From Haloferax marinisediminis (lineage in GTDB: Archaea > Halobacteriota > Halobacteria > Halobacteriales > Haloferacaceae): a stretch of 64,000 bases of DNA. Below, in pieces: positions 43,687-51,864 of the stretch; position 1 is the stretch's first letter; each line of letters begins with the position of its first letter. The notes beneath the pieces were generated by a model, which searched no databases, had not been told where the DNA came from, and saw only the letters and a program-made list of their open reading frames with translations. The DNA is taken from contig NZ_WKJP01000001.1 of assembly GCF_009674585.1 (NCBI RefSeq), forward strand, positions 620,001 to 684,000, read 5' to 3'. The position numbers were made by a program, and so were the translations under genes.

Positions 43687-44003
43687 TCCGGCCGGTACTC
43701 GCGTACACACCGACTAAATGCTCGATACACGTTCGATAAACGTCTGATTTTGGAGTCGCACTGCGCACGCACAGGAACAAGAATATCACCGACACCCGAA
43801 TTACCGGTCTGGACACGAGCGAAGGCCTGAGCGGCACCAAAACGAGTGGTTTCGACTAGCTCGACCCGAACAAACGGGGAATTCAATTTCTGCCGTTGTA
43901 TCTGAAAACTGACTAGTGTCTGACGTAGTGCTTAAGTGAGTCCGGTTGGGTGATACCTCCATACGCCCTCCACGACGAGTTCGGGAGGTGCGGGAGGCCC
44001 AGG

Positions 44004-44645
44004 ATGGGACTGCTCACAGATCTAAGAGACAGCATCTCACGAGTCGTCGACCGGCTCTTTTCGGAGAGCGAGCCGAAGCGGATCGGTATTTATGGCCCGC
44101 CCAACGCCGGGAAGACGACTCTCGCAAATCGTATCGCCCGTGATTGGACCGGTGACGCAATCGGTCCCGAGAGCCACATCCCTCACGAGACCCGTCGCGC
44201 ACGACGGAAGGAGAACGTGGAGATCGAACGGAACGGCAAGAAAGTCACCATCGACATCGTCGACACGCCGGGTGTCACGACGAAGGTCGACTACAAGGAG
44301 TTCCTCGAACACGACATGGAGAAAGACGACGCCGTCCGTCGGTCGCGCGAAGCGACCGAAGGTGTCGCCGAAGCCATGCACTGGCTCCGTGAGGACGTCG
44401 ACGGCGTCATCTACGTCCTCGACAGCACGAAAGACCCAATCTCGCAGGTCAACACGATGCTCATCGGGATCATCGAGAGCCAAGACCTGCCGGTGCTCAT
44501 CTTCGCCAACAAAATCGACCTCGAAGAGTCGAACGTCGAGCGTATCGCCAACGCGTACCCGCAACACGAGACGGTCGAACTCTCGGCACTCGAGGGAGAG
44601 AACATGGACGAAGTGTACGCCAAAATAGCGGAGTACTTCGCGTGA
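44004..44645 (+). CDS. oapA: Origin-associated GTPase OapA
   Basis: A 213-residue Era/Obg-like small GTPase: G1 'GPPNAGKTT' (about residues 30-38), G3 'DTPGVTT', G4 'NKID', 'SALEGEN' as G5. The ATG at 44004 has a Shine-Dalgarno-like GGAGG at 43993-43997 and a TATA-like CTTAAGT at 43931-43937, so this operon has a leader. The gene set oapA-oapB-oapC beside oriC1 is conserved in haloarchaea and was named for that; the molecular role is not settled. Confidence 0.92.
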   Translation: MGLLTDLRDSISRVVDRLFSESEPKRIGIYGPPNAGKTTLANRIARDWTGDAIGPESHIPHETRRARRKENVEIERNGKKVTIDIVDTPGVTTKVDYKEFLEHDMEKDDAVRRSREATEGVAEAMHWLREDVDGVIYVLDSTKDPISQVNTMLIGIIESQDLPVLIFANKIDLEESNVERIANAYPQHETVELSALEGENMDEVYAKIAEYFA

Positions 44646-44651
44646 TTCACC

Positions 44652-45044
44652 ATGCCTGAAGCAACGGCGTCCGAAAACGGTTCTGGCGGGGTCCAGATAG
44701 ACCTCTTCAGTGGTAACAGGATGGCAAACCTCACGAGCATGGAGAAGATTCGTCTCATCCTCGACGGCGTTCGTGATGGGAACATCGTCATCCTCGAAGA
44801 GGGGCTCTCACCCGACGAAGAGTCGAAGCTCATCGAAGTGACGATGGCTGAGATAAGCCCCGACGAGTTCAACGGCATCGAGATCGAGACGTATCCGCGC
44901 TCGCAGACCGCAGACCAGAGTTTCCTCGACCGACTCATGGGTCGGCAATCGACACAGAAACTCACGGTCATCGGTCCGGCGAACCAGATTCAAACGCTCC
45001 ACAAAGACGAGAACCTCATTAGCGCGCTCGTCTCGCGGAAGTAG
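44652..45044 (+). CDS. oapB: DUF2073 protein OapB
   Basis: A 130-residue DUF2073 protein with a predicted alpha/beta fold ('GVQIDLFSGNRMANLTSMEK', 'VRDGNIVILEEGLSPDEESK', 'QKLTVIGPANQI'). It starts 6 bases after the oapA stop and belongs to the same mRNA. DUF2073 proteins are almost always next to an Oap-type GTPase, so they probably act together. Some relatives have been tied to RNase P RNA binding; I would not transfer that without proof. Confidence 0.92.
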   Translation: MPEATASENGSGGVQIDLFSGNRMANLTSMEKIRLILDGVRDGNIVILEEGLSPDEESKLIEVTMAEISPDEFNGIEIETYPRSQTADQSFLDRLMGRQSTQKLTVIGPANQIQTLHKDENLISALVSRK

Positions 45045-45092
45045 GGGGCTCACGAACGACCTTCACGCGCCATCCGGCGCCCACATCTATCA

Positions 45093-46139
45093 ATGCCACA
45101 TCAATGCACGACGTGCAGTAAGGTGTTCCCCGACGGTTCGAAAGAGATGCTCTCGGGGTGCCCAAACTGCGGCGGCAACAAATTCCAGTTCAAGCCCGCG
45201 TCCAGTTCCGGCGGTCCCGCCGGGACCACCGCGGGCGGCAGTGACGACACTCACACGCAGCGCGGCGCCGGAACGCGGGACTTGACGTCGTCCGCGGCCG
45301 ACGCCGTCCGTGAACGGGCGGCAGCGACCGAATCCCGCCCCGACACCGGTGACGAAGAAGTAACGGTCAGCGACTGGGTGAACTCCAAGCAAGGCCCCGA
45401 GCCGGCCGCAGACGCCGGTCCCGCCGGTTCTCCAGGTGCGTCTTCGACTGACTCACCGAGTACACCCGCGAACGATTCGCCGAGTGTACCCGCAAGCGAC
45501 TCACCGAGTGGCAGTTCGACGGAACCGTCGGACGACCCAACAGGCGACCCGTCGTCCCGAGGATGGGGCGAGTGGCCCAGCGCCCCCGACAAGATGGCGG
45601 AGTCTGACGCCACGACCGACACCGCTGCAGGCGAACCGACGGTGTCGGAAACGGATACGTCGAGCGACCACAGTCCTCACATTCGCGCACGGGAAACCGA
45701 CGAGGACAACTCCCAGAAGAGCGCTCGAAGCGACGTCGTCACCCCAGAAGAACTCGCGGCGCTCGACGCGCAACGCCGCGACTCCGAACCGCAGACGCAA
45801 CCGGGTGTGACTCCGTCGGACCGCGACGAGACGGCTGACGCACCGGACACGTCTCCACCGAGCAGTGCCTCATCCGACACGACCGCTCCAACCGACACAC
45901 CGCCAGACGTCGATGGGACGGCCATCGAACCCTCCTCTGAGGAGCGACCAAACCTCGACCAACTCCGCGAGGAACTCAACGACCAGTTCGAGAGCATCAA
46001 AATCGTCAACCCCGGTCAGTACGAACTCAACTTGATGGAACTGTACGACCGAGACGAGTACATCATCTCACTTCGCGAAGACGGTCGGTACGTCATCGAA
46101 GTCCCCGACTCGTGGGGCCCCGGTTCGCGAGAAGACTGA
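45093..46139 (+). CDS. oapC: Zinc-ribbon protein OapC
   Basis: A 348-residue protein of three parts. The N-terminal zinc ribbon has 'QCTTCSKVF' and 'GCPNCGGNK' (two CxxC pairs). The middle, about residues 35-280, is a low-complexity stretch of Ser, Thr, Pro, Asp and Glu with short repeats ('ASDSPSG', 'STDSPST'), surely disordered. The C-terminal domain ('FESIKIVNPGQYELNLMELY', 'LREDGRYVIEVPDSWG') is compact and conserved. It is the third gene of the oap operon. Confidence 0.9.
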   Translation: MPHQCTTCSKVFPDGSKEMLSGCPNCGGNKFQFKPASSSGGPAGTTAGGSDDTHTQRGAGTRDLTSSAADAVRERAAATESRPDTGDEEVTVSDWVNSKQGPEPAADAGPAGSPGASSTDSPSTPANDSPSVPASDSPSGSSTEPSDDPTGDPSSRGWGEWPSAPDKMAESDATTDTAAGEPTVSETDTSSDHSPHIRARETDEDNSQKSARSDVVTPEELAALDAQRRDSEPQTQPGVTPSDRDETADAPDTSPPSSASSDTTAPTDTPPDVDGTAIEPSSEERPNLDQLREELNDQFESIKIVNPGQYELNLMELYDRDEYIISLREDGRYVIEVPDSWGPGSRED

Positions 46140-46184
46140 CTCGCTCACTCGCGTCCGACTCCTCTGATTACTCGCTCACTCGCG
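46140..46184 (+). repeat. 14-bp direct repeat, 31-bp period
   Basis: CTCGCTCACTCGCG occurs exactly at 46140-46153 and at 46171-46184, right after the oapC stop. Confidence 0.7.
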
Positions 46185-46189
46185 GCTGA

Positions 46190-46211
46190 ACCCCCCAATT
46201 TCGTGTGGACC
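46190..46211 (+). promoter_or_regulatory. Degenerate ORB-like element after the oap operon
   Basis: ACCCCCCAATTTCGTGTGGACC. It resembles the weak element at 43149 more than the strong ones. Confidence 0.45.
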
Positions 46212-46284
46212 GAACGGTCCAGCCGTCTGATGGGCACAATCATTATATACAGTCACTGAGAGTATATTTGCTTGGGGAAGCGCT

Positions 46285-46395
46285 ATGTCCAACCCGTATA
46301 CTAGTACCAAAGTCGCCGAGTGGGCGGCGCTCGTTGGAGCGTCACTCCCCGAACCGCGACCAGACGACCCCGACACTGCCGACGTCGCGCGGTGA
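46285..46395 (+). CDS. Possible 36-residue protein
   Basis: ATG at 46285, stop at 46393-46395; product starts 'MSNPYTSTKVAEWAALVGAS' and ends in an acidic proline-rich tail. The second half has GC-ending codons as in real haloarchaeal genes. TATA-like GTATATTT at 46260-46267 lies about 18-25 bases upstream and ATTATATA at 46241-46248 about 40. The coding case is fair but not proven. No known motif. Confidence 0.5.
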   Translation: MSNPYTSTKVAEWAALVGASLPEPRPDDPDTADVAR

Positions 46396-46484
46396 CGTTC
46401 GTCACCGACGCAACGGGCGGCAGTTCACTTCACTTTCACCGTGCTCTACGAACCCTTATCGGCGAGGGCGCGTAATCGCAATCG

Positions 46485-49040
46485 ATGCCGGCCTCTGAGG
46501 ACGTCGCGTACGTCGACCACCCGCTACTCGTCCCGTCGTTCATCGAGCGACGGCTCTACCAGATTCGACTCGCAGGCGCCGCGCGCGACGACCACACGCT
46601 CGTCTGTCTGCCGACCGGTCTCGGGAAGACGACGGTCAGTCTGCTCGTCACGGCCGAGCGACTGTACGAAGTCGGCGGCAAGTCGCTGTTCCTCGCCCCG
46701 ACGAAACCACTCGTCCAACAGCACGCCGACTTCTACCGTGAGGCCCTCACCATTCCCGACGACGAAATCGTGGTCTTCACCGGTGACGTTCGACCCGACG
46801 ACCGGGCCGAACTCTGGGAAGAAGCCCAGATAATCATCGCGACACCGCAGGTCATCGAGAACGACCTCATCGGGAACCGAATCTCCCTCCGTGACGTGAC
46901 GCACCTCACGTTCGACGAGTGTCACCGCGCGAGTGGTGACTACGCCTACGTCTACATCGCAGAGCGATACCACGCCGACGCGGCAGACCCACTCGTCACC
47001 GGGATGAGTGCCTCGCCCGGCGGCGACGAGGAAGCCATCCTCGAAGTCTGTGAGAACCTCGGTATCGCCGACGTGGAGGTGATGACCGAAGGCGATGCCG
47101 ACGTCGACGAGTACACGCACGACACGGACGTGGAGTGGAACCGTATCCAACTCCCCGACGAGATTCTGGAGATACGCGACGCGCTCAACGAAGTCATCAC
47201 CGACCGACTGGAGAAACTCAAGCAGTTGGGCGTCGCGCGCTCGACCAAACCCGACGTCTCGCAAAAAGACCTCAACAGGATGCGAGCGGAACTCCAGCGA
47301 CTGATGAACGCGGACAAGTCGGAGGGGTACAAGGGGATGTCCACGCACGCGGAGGTGATGAAACTCCGACGAGCGGTCGAACTCGTCGAGACGCAGTCGG
47401 TCGAATCCGTCCGACGCTACTTCGAACGCCAGCGGAACGCGGCCCGTTCGTCGGGCGCGTCGAAGGCGAGTCAGCGACTCGTCGCCGAACCGAAGGTCCG
47501 CGAAGCGATGCGGAAAGCAGAGTCGTTCGACGGTCTCCACCCGAAGTTTCGGAAGACGCGAATCCTCCTCGCCGAGACACTCGGCATCCACGACGGAGAA
47601 CGCGTCATCGTGTTCACCGAGTCCCGCGACACTGCCGAGGCGTTGACGGAGTTCCTCTCGGAGAACTTCTCCGTCCAGCGATTCGTCGGACAGGGAGACC
47701 GCGAGGGGTCCGACGGGATGTCTCAGAAAGAACAGCAGGAGACGCTCGACAAATTCCGCAGCGGGGAGTTCGAAGTCCTCGTCTCCACGTCTGTCGCCGA
47801 AGAGGGACTGGACGTGCCGGAAGTCGACCTCGTGCTCTTTTTCGAACCTGTGCCGACGGCAATTCGCTCTATCCAGCGCAAAGGCCGAACTGGTCGCCAA
47901 GCCGACGGGCGCGTGGTCGTCCTCCTCGCCGAGGACACGCGTGACGAGGCGTACTTCTGGATTTCACGCCGCCGCGAAAAGACGATGCAGAACGAACTTC
48001 GTGAACTGAAGGGTGCCGCGCCTGAAATCGAGGCCGAACTCGACCACTCTCAACGTGACCTCGCAGAATTCTCGGGTGGCGAGTCCACCGGAAACGCAGG
48101 GGTCGATGGCGCGGCGACCGCGGAAACTGGGCAAAGCGCTGCGTCGCCGTCCGCTGATGCCGCCGACGCCGCCGACGGTACCGAATCAGTCGCCACGGCG
48201 AGCGCAACGAACGGGCAGTCCGGCCTCGCAGACTTCGGACCCTCTGACGAGCAACTGGCACGGGCCGAACCCGACGACGAGGCCGAGGGAGAATCCGAAG
48301 GTGAGACCGAATCTGCCGACGGGAGTGACGACGCCGAAAACAGCGACGACGACACCAACGCAGGCACGATTGCGAAAGCCGGGTCCGACGACGGCGTCGA
48401 AATCGTCGTCGACCAGCGCGAACTCGACTCCCACATCGCGCGGACGCTCTCGAAACGTGACGACCTCACGACTCGACTCGAAACGCTGGCCGTCGGCGAC
48501 TACATCCTCTCGGACCGCGTCGCAGTCGAACGAAAGAGCGTCTCTGACTTCCTCGACACGTTGACCGGTGGTGACCGCTCGTTGTTCGAGCAAATCGCCG
48601 ACCTGACACGACACTACGCCCGTCCGTTACTCATCGTCGAGGGAAGAGGCCTCTACGAAGAGCGGAACATCCACCCCGGCGCGATTCGCGGCGCACTCTC
48701 GTCTGTCGCCGTGGACTTCGGCGTGAGCGTCCTCTTCACCGAGGACGAAGACGACACCGCCGAGATGCTCGCCACCATCGCGACACGCGAGCAGACAGAC
48801 CGCGAACGAAGCGTGAGCGTCCACGGCGGAAAGAGCGCGAAGACGCTCGACGAGCAACAGGAGTACGTCGTCTCCGCCATCGCCGACATCGGTCCCGTGA
48901 CTGCGCGGACCTTACTCGAAGCGTTCGGCAGCGTCGAAGCGGTGATGACGGCGAACGAAGACGACCTGCAGGACGTCCGTGGCGTCGGGAAGGTCACCGC
49001 CGAACGGATTCGTGAAGTCGTCGGGTCTGAGTACCGCTGA
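46485..49040 (+). CDS. hef: Hef helicase-nuclease
   Basis: An 851-residue archaeal Hef (FANCM/XPF-related) for stalled forks. The helicase has Walker A 'LPTGLGKTT' (about residue 44), 'TFDECHRASG' (motif II), and motif VI 'QRKGRTGRQADG'. A low-complexity acidic linker follows (about residues 520-635), then the XPF-type nuclease with 'IVVDQRELDS' and 'VAVERKSVSDFLD' (ERKxxxD) and tandem HhH motifs ('LLEAFGSVEAVM', 'LQDVRGVGKVTAERI'). The ATG at 46485 follows the TATA-like CCTTATC by 25-31 bases. Full length and intact. Confidence 0.96.
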   Translation: MPASEDVAYVDHPLLVPSFIERRLYQIRLAGAARDDHTLVCLPTGLGKTTVSLLVTAERLYEVGGKSLFLAPTKPLVQQHADFYREALTIPDDEIVVFTGDVRPDDRAELWEEAQIIIATPQVIENDLIGNRISLRDVTHLTFDECHRASGDYAYVYIAERYHADAADPLVTGMSASPGGDEEAILEVCENLGIADVEVMTEGDADVDEYTHDTDVEWNRIQLPDEILEIRDALNEVITDRLEKLKQLGVARSTKPDVSQKDLNRMRAELQRLMNADKSEGYKGMSTHAEVMKLRRAVELVETQSVESVRRYFERQRNAARSSGASKASQRLVAEPKVREAMRKAESFDGLHPKFRKTRILLAETLGIHDGERVIVFTESRDTAEALTEFLSENFSVQRFVGQGDREGSDGMSQKEQQETLDKFRSGEFEVLVSTSVAEEGLDVPEVDLVLFFEPVPTAIRSIQRKGRTGRQADGRVVVLLAEDTRDEAYFWISRRREKTMQNELRELKGAAPEIEAELDHSQRDLAEFSGGESTGNAGVDGAATAETGQSAASPSADAADAADGTESVATASATNGQSGLADFGPSDEQLARAEPDDEAEGESEGETESADGSDDAENSDDDTNAGTIAKAGSDDGVEIVVDQRELDSHIARTLSKRDDLTTRLETLAVGDYILSDRVAVERKSVSDFLDTLTGGDRSLFEQIADLTRHYARPLLIVEGRGLYEERNIHPGAIRGALSSVAVDFGVSVLFTEDEDDTAEMLATIATREQTDRERSVSVHGGKSAKTLDEQQEYVVSAIADIGPVTARTLLEAFGSVEAVMTANEDDLQDVRGVGKVTAERIREVVGSEYR

Positions 49041-49187
49041 GCAACACGACTCTCCTGCGCCGTCCCGCAAAAACACCAATTTCTCCCGAGAACGAACGAA
49101 ACTCTGGAGCGACAGTCGTCGCTATTGGTCACTATTGTTGTACCGAAGAAAACATTATATGGCTCGCCACTAAATTACTACTCGAAC

Positions 49188-49412
49188 ATGAGTAACTCTT
49201 CCTCGACCACTGACGCCACGACGGGACAGCGCGCATTCTACGGCGAACCACAACACGAAGATTGCCACGTAGACGACCGCGACATCTTCTGTAACGGAGA
49301 CGAGCGCGTCGACGAGCGCAGTCTGTTCGTCCAGACTTCGCACTACCTCGTGACGACTGACGACGAATTCACTCCTGTCGAACAGACCCAGCGCACCGCT
49401 GGCGTCGCGTAA
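49188..49412 (+). CDS. Small hydrophilic haloarchaeal protein
   Basis: A 74-residue acidic protein starting 'MSNSSSTTDATTGQRAFYGE'. It has two cysteines ('HEDCHVDDRDIFCNGDE') but no CxxC pair, so a zinc site is doubtful. The ATG at 49188 is preferred to the open upstream frame since the strong TATA-like ATTATAT (49154-49160) lies 28-34 bases before it. Function unknown. Confidence 0.7.
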   Translation: MSNSSSTTDATTGQRAFYGEPQHEDCHVDDRDIFCNGDERVDERSLFVQTSHYLVTTDDEFTPVEQTQRTAGVA

Positions 49413-49499
49413 GCACACTCGGTGGTTCGAGGAACCACTTCAGCATTTTACCGAACTATCGATGCCGTTCGAGAGCCGACGGTGTCGGCAGATTTTGGC

Positions 49500-49895
49500 T
49501 CAGGGGACTACGGTCATCGGGACTGCTTCTGCACGGAGGACCGTCTCTGCAGCACTGCCGAAGACCGCGCGCTCGACGGGGCCGTCTTCGTGGTGACCCA
49601 TGACGACGTGGTCGTACCCGTGTTTCGCGACTGTGGCGAGAATCTCCTCTCCGACTCGGTCGGCGTTCCACACGTCTACCGTGATGGTCGTCAGTTCCGG
49701 TTCGTCTGGGACGTCCGACGCGACGAGGCGCTCGCGTGCGTCGTCCATAATCGCGTCAGTGGCATCTGTCTCGTTGTTGGTGAAGTGGACGACGTGAAGT
49801 GTTGCTCCCATGCCGACAGCCATGTCGATGGCGAAGTCGAGGGCGCGCTGACTGGCGTCGGTGCCGTCGATGGGAATGAGAATCTGCATACGCAT
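49500..49895 (-). CDS. Universal stress protein, UspA family
   Basis: A 131-residue USP, 'MQILIPIDGTDASQRALDFA' at the start and 'VVMGHHEDGPVERAVFGSAA' near the end. The glycine signature is partly replaced ('GHHEDGPVERAVFGSA'), so ATP binding is less certain than for the paralogue at 10561. The ATG at 49889 would give a form two residues shorter. Confidence 0.85.
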   Translation of the reverse strand: MRMQILIPIDGTDASQRALDFAIDMAVGMGATLHVVHFTNNETDATDAIMDDARERLVASDVPDEPELTTITVDVWNADRVGEEILATVAKHGYDHVVMGHHEDGPVERAVFGSAAETVLRAEAVPMTVVP

Positions 49896-49942
49896 GGGAG
49901 GGTCCGCGGAGGCGTAAATTCTCCCGTCGGTGTGGTCGTCGG

Positions 49943-50599
49943 CTATCGGTCCAGCGCGGCGATCGCCTCGGCCGCCTCACGTGCGGCAGCGAGGAACTCC
50001 TTCGCACGACGCGGGTCGTCGGTCGACTCTGCCTGCTCTGCGGCCCACGTCAGCGTTCGAACGAGGGACTCGCGCGCACCCGAAACGTCGCCAGACGCAG
50101 TCTGGCGGGCCGACGAACTCCGTTTGTCGACGCCACCGGACTGTGCCCGGCGCCCCGACGACTGTTGCTCGCCGACGTCGCGTGGCGTGTACTCGCGGGC
50201 GGCCTGCGCTTGTTCTTGGACAGCCTCTGTCTGGCCGTTGCCGGGTTGCGGTGTCGACGTGGCATCGGCGGAAGTCGTCGGTTCGGCGACGGTCTGCTGT
50301 TCGTTCGTTGCCTCAGCAGTCTCCGGTGCCGCCTCCGCTTCTGCGACCGCTTCGGCGGCGCTCTCGGCATCTTCGTCCGCGCTCGCGGCGGCCTGTCCCT
50401 GCGTCTGGCAGGTCGGACAGAACTCCTGTCCGTCGTAACGGAAGATGGGGTCGCCACACTGGTCGCAGTGCTTGTTCGTCATCGTCGCGCCCTTCAGGAG
50501 CAACTCGCTCATCCGCTGTGTCGAGCGACGTTTCTCTTCGTCTCGCTCGTACTTCTCCCGAAGTCGCTGACGTTCTGCCTCCTTGTCGAACTCGCTCAT
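49943..50599 (-). CDS. SSSCA1-like zinc-ribbon protein
   Basis: A 218-residue protein similar to the archaeal Sjogren's/scleroderma autoantigen 1 family: a charged N-terminal helix ('MSEFDKEAERQRLREKYERD'), 'MSELLLKGATMTNKHC' and a zinc ribbon 'CDQCGDPIFRYDGQEFCPTC' (two CxxC). A long Ala/Glu/Gln-rich linker and a short C-terminal helical domain follow ('LVRTLTWAAEQAESTDDPRR'). The ATG at 50599 matches the family start. Function unknown. It is divergent from mdh; a dyad lies between them at 50661-50676. Confidence 0.85.
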   Translation of the reverse strand: MSEFDKEAERQRLREKYERDEEKRRSTQRMSELLLKGATMTNKHCDQCGDPIFRYDGQEFCPTCQTQGQAAASADEDAESAAEAVAEAEAAPETAEATNEQQTVAEPTTSADATSTPQPGNGQTEAVQEQAQAAREYTPRDVGEQQSSGRRAQSGGVDKRSSSARQTASGDVSGARESLVRTLTWAAEQAESTDDPRRAKEFLAAAREAAEAIAALDR

Positions 50600-50660
50600 G
50601 TGGGTCTGGACGCCGCGAACCTCGAAAAACCCCACGGCGTGGGCCGAGCGTGTCGGTAAG

Positions 50661-50676
50661 TTCGACGACTGTCGAA
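50661..50676. repeat. Short dyad between SSSCA1-like gene and mdh
   Basis: TTCGAC-GACT-GTCGAA is a perfect 6-bp inverted repeat in the divergent promoter region, next to an AT-rich TTATGAATC. Confidence 0.5.
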
Positions 50677-50751
50677 TTATGAATCGACAAACAGTGCCAC
50701 GGTGCGCGTTCCGAAACGTTTACTCGGAATCCACAGCGTCGTTTATGTGGT

Positions 50752-51666
50752 ATGACGAAAGTTAGCGTGATTGGCGCGGCCGGCACTGTCGGCGCTGCGG
50801 CTGGATACAACCTCGCGCTTCGTGACGTCTGCGACGAACTCGTGTTCGTAGACATCCCGAAGATGGAAGACAAGACGGTCGGACAGGCGGCCGACACGAA
50901 CCACGGCATCGCGTACGACTCGAACACGGTCGTTACGCAGGGTGGCTACGAGGACACCGCCGGGTCCGACGTGGTCGTCATCACGGCGGGCATCCCACGC
51001 CAGCCAGGTCAGACTCGTATCGACCTCGCGGGCGACAACGCCCCCATCATGGACGACATCGGCTCCTCGCTCGCAGAGTACAACGACGACTTCGTCTCCA
51101 TCACGACGTCGAACCCCGTCGACCTGCTCAACCGTCACCTGTACGAGACGGGCGACCGAGACCGCCACAAAGTCATCGGCTTCGGTGGCCGTCTCGACTC
51201 CGCACGCTTCCGCTACGTCCTGAGCCAGCGCTTCGACGCGCCGGTCAAGAACGTCGACGCGACCATCCTCGGCGAACACGGTGACGCGCAGGTCCCCGTC
51301 TTCTCGAAGGTCCGTGTCAACGGCAACGACCCTGCGTTCTCCGCCGACGAGAAGGACGAGATTCTCGGCGACCTCAAGGAGTCCGCCATGGACGTCATCG
51401 AGCGCAAGGGCGCGACCCAGTGGGGTCCGGCGACGGGCGTCGCTCACATGGTCGAAGCCGTTCTGCACGACACCGGCGAAGTGCTCCCCGGTTCGCTCGT
51501 CCTCGACGGCGAGTACGGCTACGAGGACACCGCCTTCGGCGTCCCCGTCAAACTCGGCTCCAACGGCATCGAAGAGGTCGTCGAGTGGGACCTCGACGAC
51601 TACGAGGCCGAACTCATGGACGACGCCGCCGAGAAGCTCCGCGACCAGTACAACAAAATCGCGTAA
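50752..51666 (+). CDS. mdh: Malate dehydrogenase (LDH-like)
   Basis: A 304-residue tetrameric halophilic MDH that interconverts malate and oxaloacetate with NAD in the TCA cycle. Nucleotide loop '[15 protein letters not shown]', specificity loop '[13 protein letters not shown]' (Arg for dicarboxylate), catalytic His in '[14 protein letters not shown]'. TATA-like GTTTACT (50716-50722) lies about 30-36 bases before the ATG. The T-run at 51693-51698 after the stop is a probable archaeal terminator. Confidence 0.97.
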   Translation: MTKVSVIGAAGTVGAAAGYNLALRDVCDELVFVDIPKMEDKTVGQAADTNHGIAYDSNTVVTQGGYEDTAGSDVVVITAGIPRQPGQTRIDLAGDNAPIMDDIGSSLAEYNDDFVSITTSNPVDLLNRHLYETGDRDRHKVIGFGGRLDSARFRYVLSQRFDAPVKNVDATILGEHGDAQVPVFSKVRVNGNDPAFSADEKDEILGDLKESAMDVIERKGATQWGPATGVAHMVEAVLHDTGEVLPGSLVLDGEYGYEDTAFGVPVKLGSNGIEEVVEWDLDDYEAELMDDAAEKLRDQYNKIA

Positions 51667-51692
51667 GCCGGCCGGCTTTCGCTCCGACACGA

Positions 51693-51698
51693 GTTTTT
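51693..51698 (+). terminator. T6 terminator after mdh
   Basis: GAGTTTTTTCGC follows the mdh stop by about 27 bases; U-runs of this kind end archaeal transcripts. Confidence 0.5.
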
Positions 51699-51743
51699 TC
51701 GCGGTTGCTTCGTCTCGACGTCCGCCGACACACGTGTCTCTGT

Positions 51744-51812
51744 CGAGTCATTCGCGTTCCTCTCATCGAGTCACTCGTGTTCTGCTCATCGAGTACCGAG
51801 TCGCCCGTTTTT
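51744..51812 (+). repeat. 23-bp degenerate tandem repeats
   Basis: Units start CGAGT at 51744, 51767 and 51790. The first two agree at 19 of 23 positions; the third keeps only the first part. They lie between mdh and the CPBP gene. Confidence 0.6.
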
Positions 51813-51864
51813 CCCACCGAGTTCCGGGCCAATCGTTTTCTCACCACCAGTCGATAATTCACGT

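Larger units (their letters stand above)
42492..44003. other. Chromosomal replication origin (oriC1-type)
   Basis: About 1.5 kb without a supported gene between orc1 and oapA. It contains several ORB-like elements: strong ones at 42499-42520 and 43303-43324 (one orientation) and 43498-43520 (opposite orientation, with a G-rich tail to 43525), weaker ones at 43149, 43228 and 43663. The two strong inward-facing ones flank the AT-rich block 43360-43455, the likely unwinding element. Left of this, 42730-42835 has degenerate direct repeats (TGAATCGGGCA twice, 14 bp apart; ACGTCACG twice, 21 bp apart). Gene context (orc1, oapABC) agrees with the conserved haloarchaeal oriC1. Confidence 0.9.
46140..46484. 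other. 345-bp intergenic region before hef
   Basis: Contains a perfect 14-bp direct repeat (46140-46153 and 46171-46184), an ORB-like element at 46190, two TATA-like elements (46241-46248 and 46260-46267), a 36-codon ORF at 46285 and the hef TATA-like CCTTATC at 46454. Confidence 0.6.

Noticed and set aside
43544-43840. A 98-codon minus-strand frame inside the origin
   Set aside because: Rare-codon rich, no TATA-like element, Ser/Arg-rich product; it overlaps a degenerate ORB.
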